Shown: positions 1 through 5,409, counted from the first letter of the stretch. The stretch: 6,535 nt of DNA from an uncultured Eubacteriales bacterium (GCA_934615635.1 CAKTTT010000135.1:1-6535), one strand, 5' to 3'. Program-made: numbers and translations. Notes: generated from the sequence alone by a model not told the origin.

Positions 1-1
1 C

Positions 2-451
2 CACGCCTGCCTGCACACGGGCACCCACCTGGATGCTCCCCGGCATTTTGTCCCCGAAGGGGCGGATACCGAGCAGGCGCTGCTGGAGGCCTGCGTGGGA
101 GACTGCACGGTGGTGGCCTTCGACGGGCTGCTGCTGGGCGCCCAGGCTGAGGCGCTGCTGGGCCGGGTCCGCAGACGGCTGCTGTTCAAGGGAAAAACCC
201 TGATCAGCCCCAGCGCGGCGTTCGTGCTATCGGATGCGGGCTTCCGCCTGGTGGGGGTGGAGGGTCCGTCGGTGTCCCCGGCGGAATGCGAGGCCGCCGT
301 CCATCGGCAGTTGCTTGGCAGCGGCATGGTACTCCTGGAGGGGCTGGACCTTTCCGCAGCGGGGCCGGGCGGCTATTTCCTCTTTGCCGCCCCACTGAAG
401 ATCCGCGGCGGCGACGGCTCGCCGGTGCGGGCGGTACTCCTTACAGAATAA
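2..451 (+). CDS. Cyclase family protein (kynurenine formamidase-like), 5'-truncated by window edge
   Basis: This is the C-terminal 149 residues of a metal-dependent hydrolase of the cyclase/arylformamidase family; the start lies left of the window. The family signature HxGTHxDxPxH is read at residues 5-15 of the visible part as HTGTHLDAPRH, which supplies the metal ligands and catalytic groups. Further on, VGVEGPSVSP, an AVHRQLL segment and LLEGLDL match the conserved second half of the family, and the end KIRGGDGSPVRAVLL is its usual C-terminus. Full-length members are about 200-210 residues, so roughly 60 are missing. Known members hydrolyse N-formylkynurenine or act as isatin hydrolases and polyketide cyclases; the substrate cannot be told here because no tryptophan-catabolism gene is visible nearby. 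The stop codon is 27 nt before the start of the next gene, which suggests co-transcription. An internal GTG at 95 is not the real start, since the catalytic motif lies upstream of it in the same frame. Confidence 0.9.
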   Translation, partial: HACLHTGTHLDAPRHFVPEGADTEQALLEACVGDCTVVAFDGLLLGAQAEALLGRVRRRLLFKGKTLISPSAAFVLSDAGFRLVGVEGPSVSPAECEAAVHRQLLGSGMVLLEGLDLSAAGPGGYFLFAAPLKIRGGDGSPVRAVLLTE

Positions 452-478
452 AATTTGACTGAAACGGGAGGAATCGAA

Positions 479-940
479 ATGCCGGAAGAACAATTCGTAC
501 TAGAGGTGCTGGAAAAAACCATCGGTCCCATGCTGCTGATTATGCTGTTCAGCCTGGCGGGCAGTCTCTTCCTGGCGCTGTGCGTCTACAACGACGCCAA
601 GGCGCGGGGGAACGACAACGCGGTGATGTGGGCGGTGCTTTCCGGCTTTTTCAACATCGTGGCCCTGGTGTACATCATTGTGGCGGTGTCCTCCAAGCCC
701 AAGGCGGTCATCTGTCCTCGCTGCCGCAACATGATCCCTCCGGGTTATGCAGGTTGCCCTGTCTGCGGCCTGCCGCTCCCCGACCGAACGCTGCCGCCGG
801 AGCTGCTGGAGGGGTATAAGCGCCGCCGACTGGTGTTCCTGATCCTTTTCATCACCCTTTATGTCATCACCCTGCTGATCGCCGTCTGGTGGGCGCTGGA
901 TTTCGTCCGGCTGATGGCGGAAGCCCCGCTGTATTATTGA
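479..940 (+). CDS. Small membrane protein with a zinc ribbon, function unknown
   Basis: The 153-residue product has three predicted membrane helices (about residues 17-36, 48-70 and 117-140). Between the second and third lies a zinc-ribbon module with CPRC at 79-82 and CPVC at 93-96, the usual CxxC-x10-CxxC spacing. The stretch YNDAKARG followed by a second hydrophobic helix resembles small Firmicutes zinc-ribbon membrane proteins in which a DAKxRG loop precedes a short transmembrane hairpin. A basic KRRR (114-117) just before helix 3 suggests that this face is cytoplasmic. ATG 479 is chosen over the in-frame TTG at 455 because GGGAGG (466-471) is well placed before 479. It sits 27 nt after the cyclase gene and is followed directly by a strong terminator, so it is probably the last gene of that operon. 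The function is unknown, and nothing in the sequence identifies a substrate. Confidence 0.8.
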   Translation: MPEEQFVLEVLEKTIGPMLLIMLFSLAGSLFLALCVYNDAKARGNDNAVMWAVLSGFFNIVALVYIIVAVSSKPKAVICPRCRNMIPPGYAGCPVCGLPLPDRTLPPELLEGYKRRRLVFLILFITLYVITLLIAVWWALDFVRLMAEAPLYY

Positions 941-956
941 CAGGGCCTTTTAAGAC

Positions 957-997
957 GAGAAGCCCCTTCCAGATAATCTGGAAGGGGCTTCTCTTTT
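957..997 (+). terminator. Intrinsic terminator after the cyclase/zinc-ribbon operon
   Basis: This is a perfect 16-bp inverted repeat (arms 957-972 and 978-993) around the 5-nt loop ATAAT, followed by TTTT (994-997). It starts 16 nt after the stop codon of the zinc-ribbon gene. The opposite strand has no clear U tract after the stem, so it probably works mainly for + transcription. It may still slow transcription arriving from the convergent NUDIX gene. Confidence 0.88.
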
Positions 998-1005
998 CGC
1001 TGCCC

Positions 1006-1022
1006 GCAGCCTTCCCGGCTGC
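1006..1022. repeat. Short inverted repeat in the convergent intergenic region
   Basis: GCAGCC and GGCTGC (6 bp each) flank TTCCC between the terminator at 957 and the NUDIX stop at 1096. No T run follows on either strand, so it is not a convincing terminator for the NUDIX gene. I see no other clear signal in 998-1095. Confidence 0.3.
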
Positions 1023-1095
1023 CTGTCTGCGGCAAGATGATTGCAATAGGGCCGGGCGGAGACGGCCTCCCCTCCCCCGCTTACCGGCGGCGGCG

Positions 1096-1719
1096 CTAAT
1101 CAAACCGCGTTATCCAACTATCCGCTTCGTTTGCCTCAAAGCACAGCAGGATCTGTTCCCTATTCACCTTTTCGTTTGCCAGGTTGCGGGGAAGCTCCTC
1201 CTTCCCGAAATAGCGGCTTTCCGTCGTTTCTATATTCGGGATAAAGGCGCCGCCCACGACGGAACACAGCATAAAGATTTTCACAATCCCATAGGCGTAC
1301 AGCGGCGTATTATGCCTGTTTCTGTCCTGGACCGCAATCACCCGATCGGCCGTGACAATTAACCCCGCTTCCTCAAAGACCTCTTTTATCGTATTTTCCG
1401 CAACGGATCGATTCACGTCGCACCAACCGCCGGGCAGCGACCATGTTCCGTTGTTTTCGTGTACCAACAGGATTTTCCCCTCGCGGAAAATAGCCGCTCG
1501 CGTATCCACCTTGGGCGTTTGATACCCCGTTTCACCGCAAAACAAATCCTTTACTTTTTCGGGAGAAAGGTCCGTTTTATAGGCGATCATTTCCGCCGCG
1601 ATTTCTCTCAGCCGTTCATATCTCTCCATGTCGTATTGATCCCGGCCATATGCCAGTCCCGCCTGCGCAAGGCTTTGTATCTCCACCGCCCATTCCACCC
1701 ATTTGTTCCGATTTTCCAT
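1096..1719 (-). CDS. NUDIX hydrolase with N-terminal helical domain
   Basis: The 207-residue protein has a helical N-terminal domain (about 1-60, starting MENRNKWVEW), the type found in NUDIX proteins of the Nudix_N_2 group, followed by the catalytic domain (about 68-200). The NUDIX box runs from G98 to L120 with core KEVFEEAGL. Metal-binding E113, E116 and E117 are kept, the usual Arg is K112, and the first Glu of the consensus is R104. The flanking TWSLPGGW (92-99) is typical. Characterised relatives hydrolyse CDP-choline, ADP-ribose or other nucleoside diphosphate derivatives; the exact substrate is not readable here. ATG 1719 is preferred because a perfect AAGGAGG (1726-1732) precedes it by 6 nt and a good promoter (1763-1791) overlaps the longer possible reading frame. 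It is a single-gene unit, convergent with the zinc-ribbon gene. Its GC content is clearly lower than that of the neighbours, which hints at later acquisition. Confidence 0.9.
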   Translation of the reverse strand: MENRNKWVEWAVEIQSLAQAGLAYGRDQYDMERYERLREIAAEMIAYKTDLSPEKVKDLFCGETGYQTPKVDTRAAIFREGKILLVHENNGTWSLPGGWCDVNRSVAENTIKEVFEEAGLIVTADRVIAVQDRNRHNTPLYAYGIVKIFMLCSVVGGAFIPNIETTESRYFGKEELPRNLANEKVNREQILLCFEANEADSWITRFD

Positions 1720-1762
1720 GTCCCGCCTCCTTAAGAGCTGAAAATCCATCGTCTGCCCGATC

Positions 1763-1791
1763 AGTATAGCATCCGAAAGAAGCGGCTTCAA
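1763..1791 (-). promoter_or_regulatory. Sigma-A-type promoter of the NUDIX gene
   Basis: On the - strand, TTGAAG (1786-1791) and TATACT (1763-1768) are separated by exactly 17 bp. A TG dinucleotide one base before TATACT gives an extended -10 element. Transcription would begin near 1756, leaving a leader of about 37 nt that includes the AAGGAGG site. Confidence 0.75.
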
Positions 1792-1814
1792 GCACTTCGC
1801 CAAAGGGAGACCTT

Positions 1815-1869
1815 ATTAAAAAAGAGGAAAATCGCCGTCCCTCGCGGGCGGGGCAATAGCCAGACGGCG
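1815..1869 (-). terminator. Possible - strand terminator upstream of the NUDIX gene
   Basis: CGCCGTC (1833-1839) and GACGGCG (1863-1869) form a 7-bp stem with a 23-nt GC-rich loop. Read on the - strand, the stem is followed by a T-rich tract (about 1815-1831, including six consecutive T). It could block read-through from the RHH gene into the NUDIX promoter region. The large loop makes this less certain than the other terminators in the window. Confidence 0.4.
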
Positions 1870-1925
1870 GAGAGGGGTATCTTCCGGACGACGGCCGCCG
1901 GGCAAGGGGGCAGCGGGGCGTTTGC

Positions 1926-1954
1926 GGCGGCCAGGGGAGACGATCCCCGCCGCC
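1926..1954. repeat. GC-rich bulged inverted repeat
   Basis: GGCGGC, a 2-nt bulge (CA) and GGGG pair with CCCC and GCCGCC around a 7-nt loop (1938-1944), giving ten G-C pairs. No U tract follows on either strand. It lies just past the terminator of the RHH gene, in the 269-nt stretch between that gene and the NUDIX start, where I see no coding sequence. Confidence 0.4.
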
Positions 1955-1963
1955 AGGACACCC

Positions 1964-2006
1964 CGAAAGAGAAGCCCCCCCGCCAAAATCATTTGGCGGA
2001 GGGCTT
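1964..2006 (-). terminator. Intrinsic terminator overlapping the end of the RHH gene
   Basis: On the - strand, an arm of 15 nt starting at 2006 pairs with an arm of 16 nt ending at 1972 around a small loop, with one bulge or mismatch in the G/C tract. It is followed by TCTCTTTC. The stop codon (1989-1991) lies in the loop region, so the 5' arm is made of the last codons of the gene, an economical arrangement. Confidence 0.75.
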
Positions 2007-2348
2007 GTTTCTCCCTTTCTCATATTCCCGTTCGGCGGTTTCCTCCTTGCGGCGGGTTTCCGCTTTGTAGCGGGTCAGCACGCTTTCCGGCAACTCCACA
2101 TGCAGGCAGTACTCGCACACGCCTGTTTCATCGATCTGCATCTTCCCACACATGCAGCGTCCCCTGAACTGGTAGACGCAGAATTCGTAATCGCAGTAAA
2201 TAACCGACTGCATAGAATCCCTCTCCTTTTGCAACAGCATATTGACGCACTGGGAAAACGAACGGTCCTCCTTTTCGGAAAACCGGCGTATCATTCCGAT
2301 AACGTCCTCATCCAAGGTGATGCTAACCTTTCGCTTGAGCGGCCTCAT
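1989..2348 (-). CDS. Ribbon-helix-helix protein with C-terminal cysteine-rich module
   Basis: The 119-residue protein starts with MRPLKRKVSITLDEDVIGMIRR, which looks like the beta strand and first helix of a CopG/Arc-type ribbon-helix-helix DNA-binding domain; the second helix follows (about 30-42). A Cys-rich module (52-81) carries C52, C57, C65, C67, C78 and C81 in the pattern CxxxxC...CxC...CxxC. It resembles small uncharacterised clostridial proteins with a CxxxxCxY...GxCxxC layout and could bind zinc or an Fe-S cluster. The tail (95-119) is a highly charged helix rich in K, R and E. ATG 2348 is chosen because GGAGGG (2355-2360) lies 6 nt upstream and because the RHH strand begins there; the longer frame lacks such support. 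It is a single-gene unit between two - strand terminators. A likely role is transcriptional repression, including of itself through the repeat at 2407-2426; metal or redox sensing is only inferred from the cysteines. Confidence 0.8.
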   Translation of the reverse strand: MRPLKRKVSITLDEDVIGMIRRFSEKEDRSFSQCVNMLLQKERDSMQSVIYCDYEFCVYQFRGRCMCGKMQIDETGVCEYCLHVELPESVLTRYKAETRRKEETAEREYEKGRNKPSAK

Positions 2349-2406
2349 GGCGATCCCTCCACACACAGCATACACCAAAACCCTCCTCCATGGGGGAAAT
2401 TCGCCT

Positions 2407-2426
2407 AAAGTAGTATAGAGTAGTAT
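2407..2426. promoter_or_regulatory. 10-bp tandem direct repeat, candidate RHH operator
   Basis: Two adjacent 10-mers, AAAGTAGTAT (2407-2416) and AGAGTAGTAT (2417-2426), are identical at 9 of 10 positions, so the core AGTAGTAT recurs once per helical turn. RHH repressors commonly bind tandem short sites about 10 bp apart as adjacent dimers. The repeat lies 59 nt upstream of the RHH start codon and overlaps -10-like hexamers (TATACT at 2412-2417 and CATACT at 2422-2427 on the - strand), where a bound repressor would exclude RNA polymerase. Confidence 0.5.
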
Positions 2427-2449
2427 GGAAACGACAGGCATATCGGCAA
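2422..2449 (-). promoter_or_regulatory. Possible promoter of the RHH gene
   Basis: On the - strand, TTGCCG (2444-2449) and CATACT (2422-2427) are 16 bp apart, each matching consensus at 4 of 6 positions. An alternative -10, TATACT (2412-2417), is closer to consensus but has no good -35 at 17 bp. A promoter is expected here because the preceding operon ends in a terminator at 2486-2517. Confidence 0.4.
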
Positions 2450-2480
2450 AACGGGGGGGAAATCCCCCGTCATATCGGCC

Positions 2481-2517
2481 AAAAAGGCCCGGGTGTGCAG
2501 CCATACACACCCGGGCC
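2481..2517 (-). terminator. Intrinsic terminator of the HD-MBL-DUF3006 operon
   Basis: A perfect 12-bp stem (2486-2497 with 2506-2517, nearly all G-C) with an 8-nt loop is followed on the - strand by TTTTT (2485-2481). It lies about 50 nt past the stop codon of the DUF3006 gene. A second, smaller G5/C5 hairpin (2452-2469), also followed by TTTT on the - strand, lies just beyond and may act as a backup. Confidence 0.85.
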
Positions 2518-2568
2518 CTGTTATCGCCTATTTTATGACGAGAAGCTCTCCGCTTTCCGCGGCGGGCC

Positions 2569-2784
2569 TTATTCCCCCCGGAGAAGCTGCTCCAGCCGCC
2601 GGATCTGTTCCCGGCGGCGGGCGGTTTCCTCCCCGTCCCGCCGATAGCGGCCCTCCTCCAGCGTCAGCACGTCCCCCTGGACCGCATCCTCCGGCAGCAG
2701 CGCCCGCTCCACCGTGGAGGTGTTTTCCTCATCGTCCACCAGCACGGCCAGCTCCTCTTCAAAACGATCGATGGCGTAAAACAT
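2569..2784 (-). CDS. DUF3006 domain-containing protein
   Basis: This 71-residue acidic protein begins MFYAIDRFEEELAVLVDDEE, the typical opening of DUF3006 proteins (a short beta strand, then DRFE and a strand ending in a negatively charged turn). The middle (LPEDAVQGDVLTLEEGRY, 30-47) is also characteristic. The C-terminal third (about 50-70) is a charged helix rich in R, E and Q. DUF3006 has no known biochemical function. In Firmicutes it is usually encoded next to ComEC-like metallo-beta-lactamase-fold proteins, as it is here, where its start is 19 nt after the stop of that gene. The start is supported by AAGGAGG (2792-2798) 7 nt upstream. It has no signal peptide or membrane segment, so it is expected to be cytoplasmic, while its MBL partner is probably displayed outside. 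A role in modulating or accompanying that partner is inferred from context only. Confidence 0.85.
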   Translation of the reverse strand: MFYAIDRFEEELAVLVDDEENTSTVERALLPEDAVQGDVLTLEEGRYRRDGEETARRREQIRRLEQLLRGE

Positions 2785-2803
2785 GCCGTCCCCTCCTTTT
2801 CCA

Positions 2804-3769
2804 TCACTTTTCCGTCTGGAATCGCAGCGTCTCCCCGTCGGTGGCGATCACCACCGTGCCGTCGGCATCGCTGCGGTAAATGGTGACGCCCGCCTCCTTC
2901 AGCCTCGCCACCGTCTCGGCGTGGGGATGGCCGTAGGAATTGTCCACCCCGCAGGTGAGCAGAGCGTAGGTCGGCTGCACCGCCTCCAGCAGCTCCGCCG
3001 TGGTGGAGGAACGGCTGCCGTGATGCCCCGCCTTGAGCACGTCGGCGGACAGATCCGTCCCGGCGGCCAGCAGCGCCCTTTCCGCCTCCTTCTCCGCATC
3101 TCCCATGAAAAGAAATTTCCGGCTGCCAAAGGTCACCTTGCAGACCACCGACTGGTTGTTGTTATCCTCAAACTCCCCCGCCGGGCCCAGGATATCCACC
3201 CATGCGTCTCCCAGGGAATAGCGGGCGCCCGCCTTGGCCGGGGTGATCTTCACCCCTTTGTCCGCCAGCGCCTCCAGCATCCCGGCATAGGTGCTGGTGG
3301 TGGGGGTGTATCCCTCCGGCATGAAGGCCATGATGAACGCGCCGATCTCCAGCCTCTGGATCACGGTTTTCATCCCGCCGATGTGGTCGGCGTCCGCGTG
3401 GGTGGCGATGACCATATCCAGCTTCTTTATCCCGTGATCCTCCAGATAAGCCGCCACCCGCTCGCCGTCGTTGCGTTCCCCCGCATCGATGAGCAGATTC
3501 ATCCCCTTGTTGCGCACCAGGATGGAATCGGCGTTGCCCACATCGATGACATGGACCTCCAGCTCGGTATCCAGAGGTTGTCCGGGCTTGTCCGCCCCGT
3601 CTATGTAGCCCAGCAGCTCCTCCCAAGTGGGGAGGAAGGGCTCGCTCATCCTGCCGCTGATGGTGATGAGCAGGCACAGCGCCGCCGCCACGCTGGCGGA
3701 CAGCACCAGCCCCCAGAACTGGCCGCGGGTGAGCTTCTTTTTTCTTCTCCGTTTCGCCGCCAACGCCAT
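2804..3769 (-). CDS. Membrane-anchored ComEC-like metallo-beta-lactamase-fold hydrolase
   Basis: The 321-residue protein begins with a basic stretch (KRRRKKK, 6-12) and a single hydrophobic helix (about 18-38), giving a signal anchor with the catalytic domain most likely outside the cell. The MBL fold follows from about residue 70: VIDVGNADSILV (74-85), LLIDAG (92-97), the metal motif THADADHIGG (123-132), FMGDAEKEAE (221-230), KAGHHGSRSST (246-256) and NSYGHPH (277-283). This THxDxDHxGG plus GHHGS layout is that of the C-terminal domain of ComEC/Rec2 rather than classical beta-lactamases. Stand-alone versions are common in Firmicutes; a nuclease or phosphodiesterase activity is suspected from ComEC but not proven for them. 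The usual DVGQGDA is DVGNADS here. It follows the HD gene by 33 nt and precedes the DUF3006 gene, so all three are probably one transcript. The start is set by the N-terminal anchor, with a purine-rich AAAGGG sequence upstream. Confidence 0.9.
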   Translation of the reverse strand: MALAAKRRRKKKLTRGQFWGLVLSASVAAALCLLITISGRMSEPFLPTWEELLGYIDGADKPGQPLDTELEVHVIDVGNADSILVRNKGMNLLIDAGERNDGERVAAYLEDHGIKKLDMVIATHADADHIGGMKTVIQRLEIGAFIMAFMPEGYTPTTSTYAGMLEALADKGVKITPAKAGARYSLGDAWVDILGPAGEFEDNNNQSVVCKVTFGSRKFLFMGDAEKEAERALLAAGTDLSADVLKAGHHGSRSSTTAELLEAVQPTYALLTCGVDNSYGHPHAETVARLKEAGVTIYRSDADGTVVIATDGETLRFQTEK

Positions 3770-3802
3770 CCCTCTTTCCCTTTTTTACGCGCGCCCTTTT
3801 TC

Positions 3803-4468
3803 TCACAGCATCCGCGTTTCGTTGATAATCAGCTCGAAATCCAGCCCCAGGAAGGCGGCGGCGGAGCGGCAGAGGGTCATGCGGTTGAGAAAAATCTCAA
3901 AATAATCCATCACCGCGCAGATGGTGGTGTCGATGCGGATGCGCAGGGAGATGAAGCCCTGTTCCTTTTCCACCGTCAGGGAAGAATCCACCGCCGCGTA
4001 GTTCACCCGGTCGTGGATGTCGAAATCCCGGCTGTCCAGATGGGCGCGCACCCGGGAGCGCCTCACGTCGCTTTTATCCGCCAGAATCAGGGCGGCGGAC
4101 AGGGGCGTCACCGCGGCGGCGGTTTTTTCGTCATGGTTGCCGATGGCGGTGATGATGGCCGTGACCTCCCGGATATCCATCCCCAACCCCCGCAGCACAT
4201 CGAAAGCCAGCAGCGCGCCAGACATGGCGTGGTTGGCCCGGTTGACCGCGTTGCCGACGTCGTGAATATATCCCGCGATCCGGGCCAGCTCACAGGTGCG
4301 CTCGTCATAGCCCAGGGTCTGGAGGATATCCCCCGCCACCCGGGCGGTCAGCCCAGCGTGGGCGTAGCCGTGATCGGTAAAACCCAGCACCCCCAGCGCC
4401 TCGTTGCCTGCCTCGATCAGCGCCTTGACGGAGGGGTCGTGCCGTATAACGTCAAATGTAAGAGCCAT
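3803..4468 (-). CDS. HD-domain phosphohydrolase
   Basis: The 221-residue protein carries an HD domain in its first two thirds. Candidate metal ligands appear in order: H33 and H37 (DHGYAH), H69-D70 (YIHDVG), H80 (ANHAMSG), H112-D113 (GNHDEKT) and D131 (ILADKSD). The six-ligand pattern, with two extra His between the HD pair and the last Asp, suggests a two-metal phosphohydrolase of the HD superfamily. There is no HD-GYP signature and no relA or synthetase segment. The C-terminal part (about 150-221) is a beta-rich region followed by a helix and is not recognised. ATG 4468 is chosen because AAGGAG (4475-4480) lies 6 nt upstream and the domain begins soon after; the frame extends to 4567 but with no support. 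It is the first gene of an operon with the MBL and DUF3006 genes, read from the promoter at 4509-4537. The substrate is unknown; nucleotides or cyclic dinucleotides are possible. Confidence 0.88.
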   Translation of the reverse strand: MALTFDVIRHDPSVKALIEAGNEALGVLGFTDHGYAHAGLTARVAGDILQTLGYDERTCELARIAGYIHDVGNAVNRANHAMSGALLAFDVLRGLGMDIREVTAIITAIGNHDEKTAAAVTPLSAALILADKSDVRRSRVRAHLDSRDFDIHDRVNYAAVDSSLTVEKEQGFISLRIRIDTTICAVMDYFEIFLNRMTLCRSAAAFLGLDFELIINETRML

Positions 4469-4508
4469 ATCGATCTCCTTCCCCGGACTTTTTGGATTCT
4501 TCTTGTCT

Positions 4509-4537
4509 ATTTTAACCCTTTTTCCCCGGTTCATCAA
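4509..4537 (-). promoter_or_regulatory. Promoter of the HD-MBL-DUF3006 operon
   Basis: On the - strand, TTGATG (4532-4537) and TAAAAT (4509-4514) are separated by exactly 17 bp, matching the sigma-A consensus at 4 of 6 and 5 of 6 positions. It lies about 40 nt upstream of the HD start codon, in the 173-nt divergent region shared with coaX. Confidence 0.65.
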
Positions 4538-4559
4538 CTGAAATTTTTCTTTCCTGCCG

Positions 4560-4595
4560 TTGCACATGGACGGCCGAATGCGGTATACTTATACT
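4560..4595 (+). promoter_or_regulatory. Probable coaX promoter with doubled -10 hexamer
   Basis: TATACT occurs twice back to back (4584-4589 and 4590-4595), each matching TATAAT at 5 of 6 positions. A weak -35, TTGCAC (4560-4565), is 18 bp before the first copy. A start site would fall near 4596-4605, leaving a leader of about 40 nt before coaX. Confidence 0.55.
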
Positions 4596-4641
4596 TGGAT
4601 AAGATGTCACAAGATTGCAGAAGAAACGGATGGGATGCGCC

Positions 4642-5409
4642 ATGCTGCTGACTTTGGATATGGGCAACACCAACATTACCATCGGGGTATTCGACGGAAG
4701 CCGGCTGCTGTTCGAATCCCGGGTGGCCACCGACCGCTCCCGGATGGAGGATCAGTATGCGGCGGAGTTCCGGAATATTTTCCGCTTGTATCAGGTGGAC
4801 GACCGGGGCTTCGAGGGCGCGGTTCTGGGGTCGGTGGTTCCGCCGCTGGACAACGCCATCCGCCGGGCGGTGAAAAAGGTCACCGGCATCGACCCGCTGA
4901 TGGTGGGGCCGGGCACCAAAACCGGCATCGACATCCGCATAGATAATCCCGCCCAGTTGGGGGCCGACCTGCTGGTGGGGGCGGTGGCGGCGGTGGCCCG
5001 GTACGGCCCCCCCTGCGCCGTGTGGGATCTGGGCACCGCCACCAAGGTCAGCGTGGTGGATGCGGCAGGCGCTTACCGGGGCGGCGCCATTATGCCGGGG
5101 GTGGGCGTTTCCATGGATGCTTTGGTGGCCCGGGCCTCCCTGCTGCCCTCCATCCGGCTGGAAGCGCCCCCCAAAGCGGTGGGCACCAACACCATCCACT
5201 GTATGCAGTCCGGCGCGGTGTTTGGCACCGCCGCCATGCTGGAAGGGATGACCGCCCGTATCGAGGAGGAGCTGGGCTACCCGGTCAAGGCGGTGGCCAC
5301 CGGCGGTTTCGGCCGGGAGGTGGCGGAGCACTGCCGCCGGCCGCTTCAATACGACGGTGACCTGCTGCTGGAGGGGCTGCGGCTGATTTATGAAAAAAAT
5401 AAGCGGTAG
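4642..5409 (+). CDS. coaX: Type III pantothenate kinase
   Basis: CoaX phosphorylates pantothenate with ATP to give 4'-phosphopantothenate, the first step of coenzyme A synthesis, in the cytoplasm. The 255-residue protein has the usual length and all family landmarks: LDMGNTN (5-11, phosphate-binding DxGNT), SVVP (64-67), GTKTGI (91-96), the substrate-binding NPAQLGADL with catalytic-type D109, DLGTAT (129-134, second ASKHA phosphate motif), GGAIMPGV (147-154), TNTIHCMQSG (182-191) and TGG (220-222). The position after GTAT is K135, where Thr is common. ATG 4642 fits the family N-terminus (MLLTLDxGNTN). An in-frame ATG at 4630 is possible, and neither has a strong Shine-Dalgarno sequence. The type III enzyme requires a monovalent cation and, unlike bacterial type I CoaA, is not inhibited by CoA, so import of its substrate may matter more; the following gene is a likely pantothenate importer. 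It is divergent from the HD operon. Confidence 0.97.
   Translation: MLLTLDMGNTNITIGVFDGSRLLFESRVATDRSRMEDQYAAEFRNIFRLYQVDDRGFEGAVLGSVVPPLDNAIRRAVKKVTGIDPLMVGPGTKTGIDIRIDNPAQLGADLLVGAVAAVARYGPPCAVWDLGTATKVSVVDAAGAYRGGAIMPGVGVSMDALVARASLLPSIRLEAPPKAVGTNTIHCMQSGAVFGTAAMLEGMTARIEEELGYPVKAVATGGFGREVAEHCRRPLQYDGDLLLEGLRLIYEKNKR

Noticed and set aside
227..493. Antisense - strand frames under the cyclase gene
   Set aside because: They are shadows of the cyclase frame, which carries the HTGTHLDAPRH motif; they have no ribosome binding site and no domain.
1810..1990. Known riboswitch or structural RNA between the NUDIX and RHH genes
   Set aside because: I looked for riboswitch-like, SRP and similar conserved cores by eye and found none. 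Only unmatched hairpins are present.
2349..2510. N-terminal extension of the RHH protein by 54 residues
   Set aside because: It would run through the operon terminator and the promoter/repeat region, whereas ATG 2348 has a well-placed GGAGGG.
2783..4651. 622-codon open frame on the + strand opposite the HD and MBL genes
   Set aside because: It is antisense to two genes with clear domain motifs. Such long antisense frames arise from GC-rich codon bias. It has no ribosome binding site, and the translation is His/Gln/Gly-rich without any domain.
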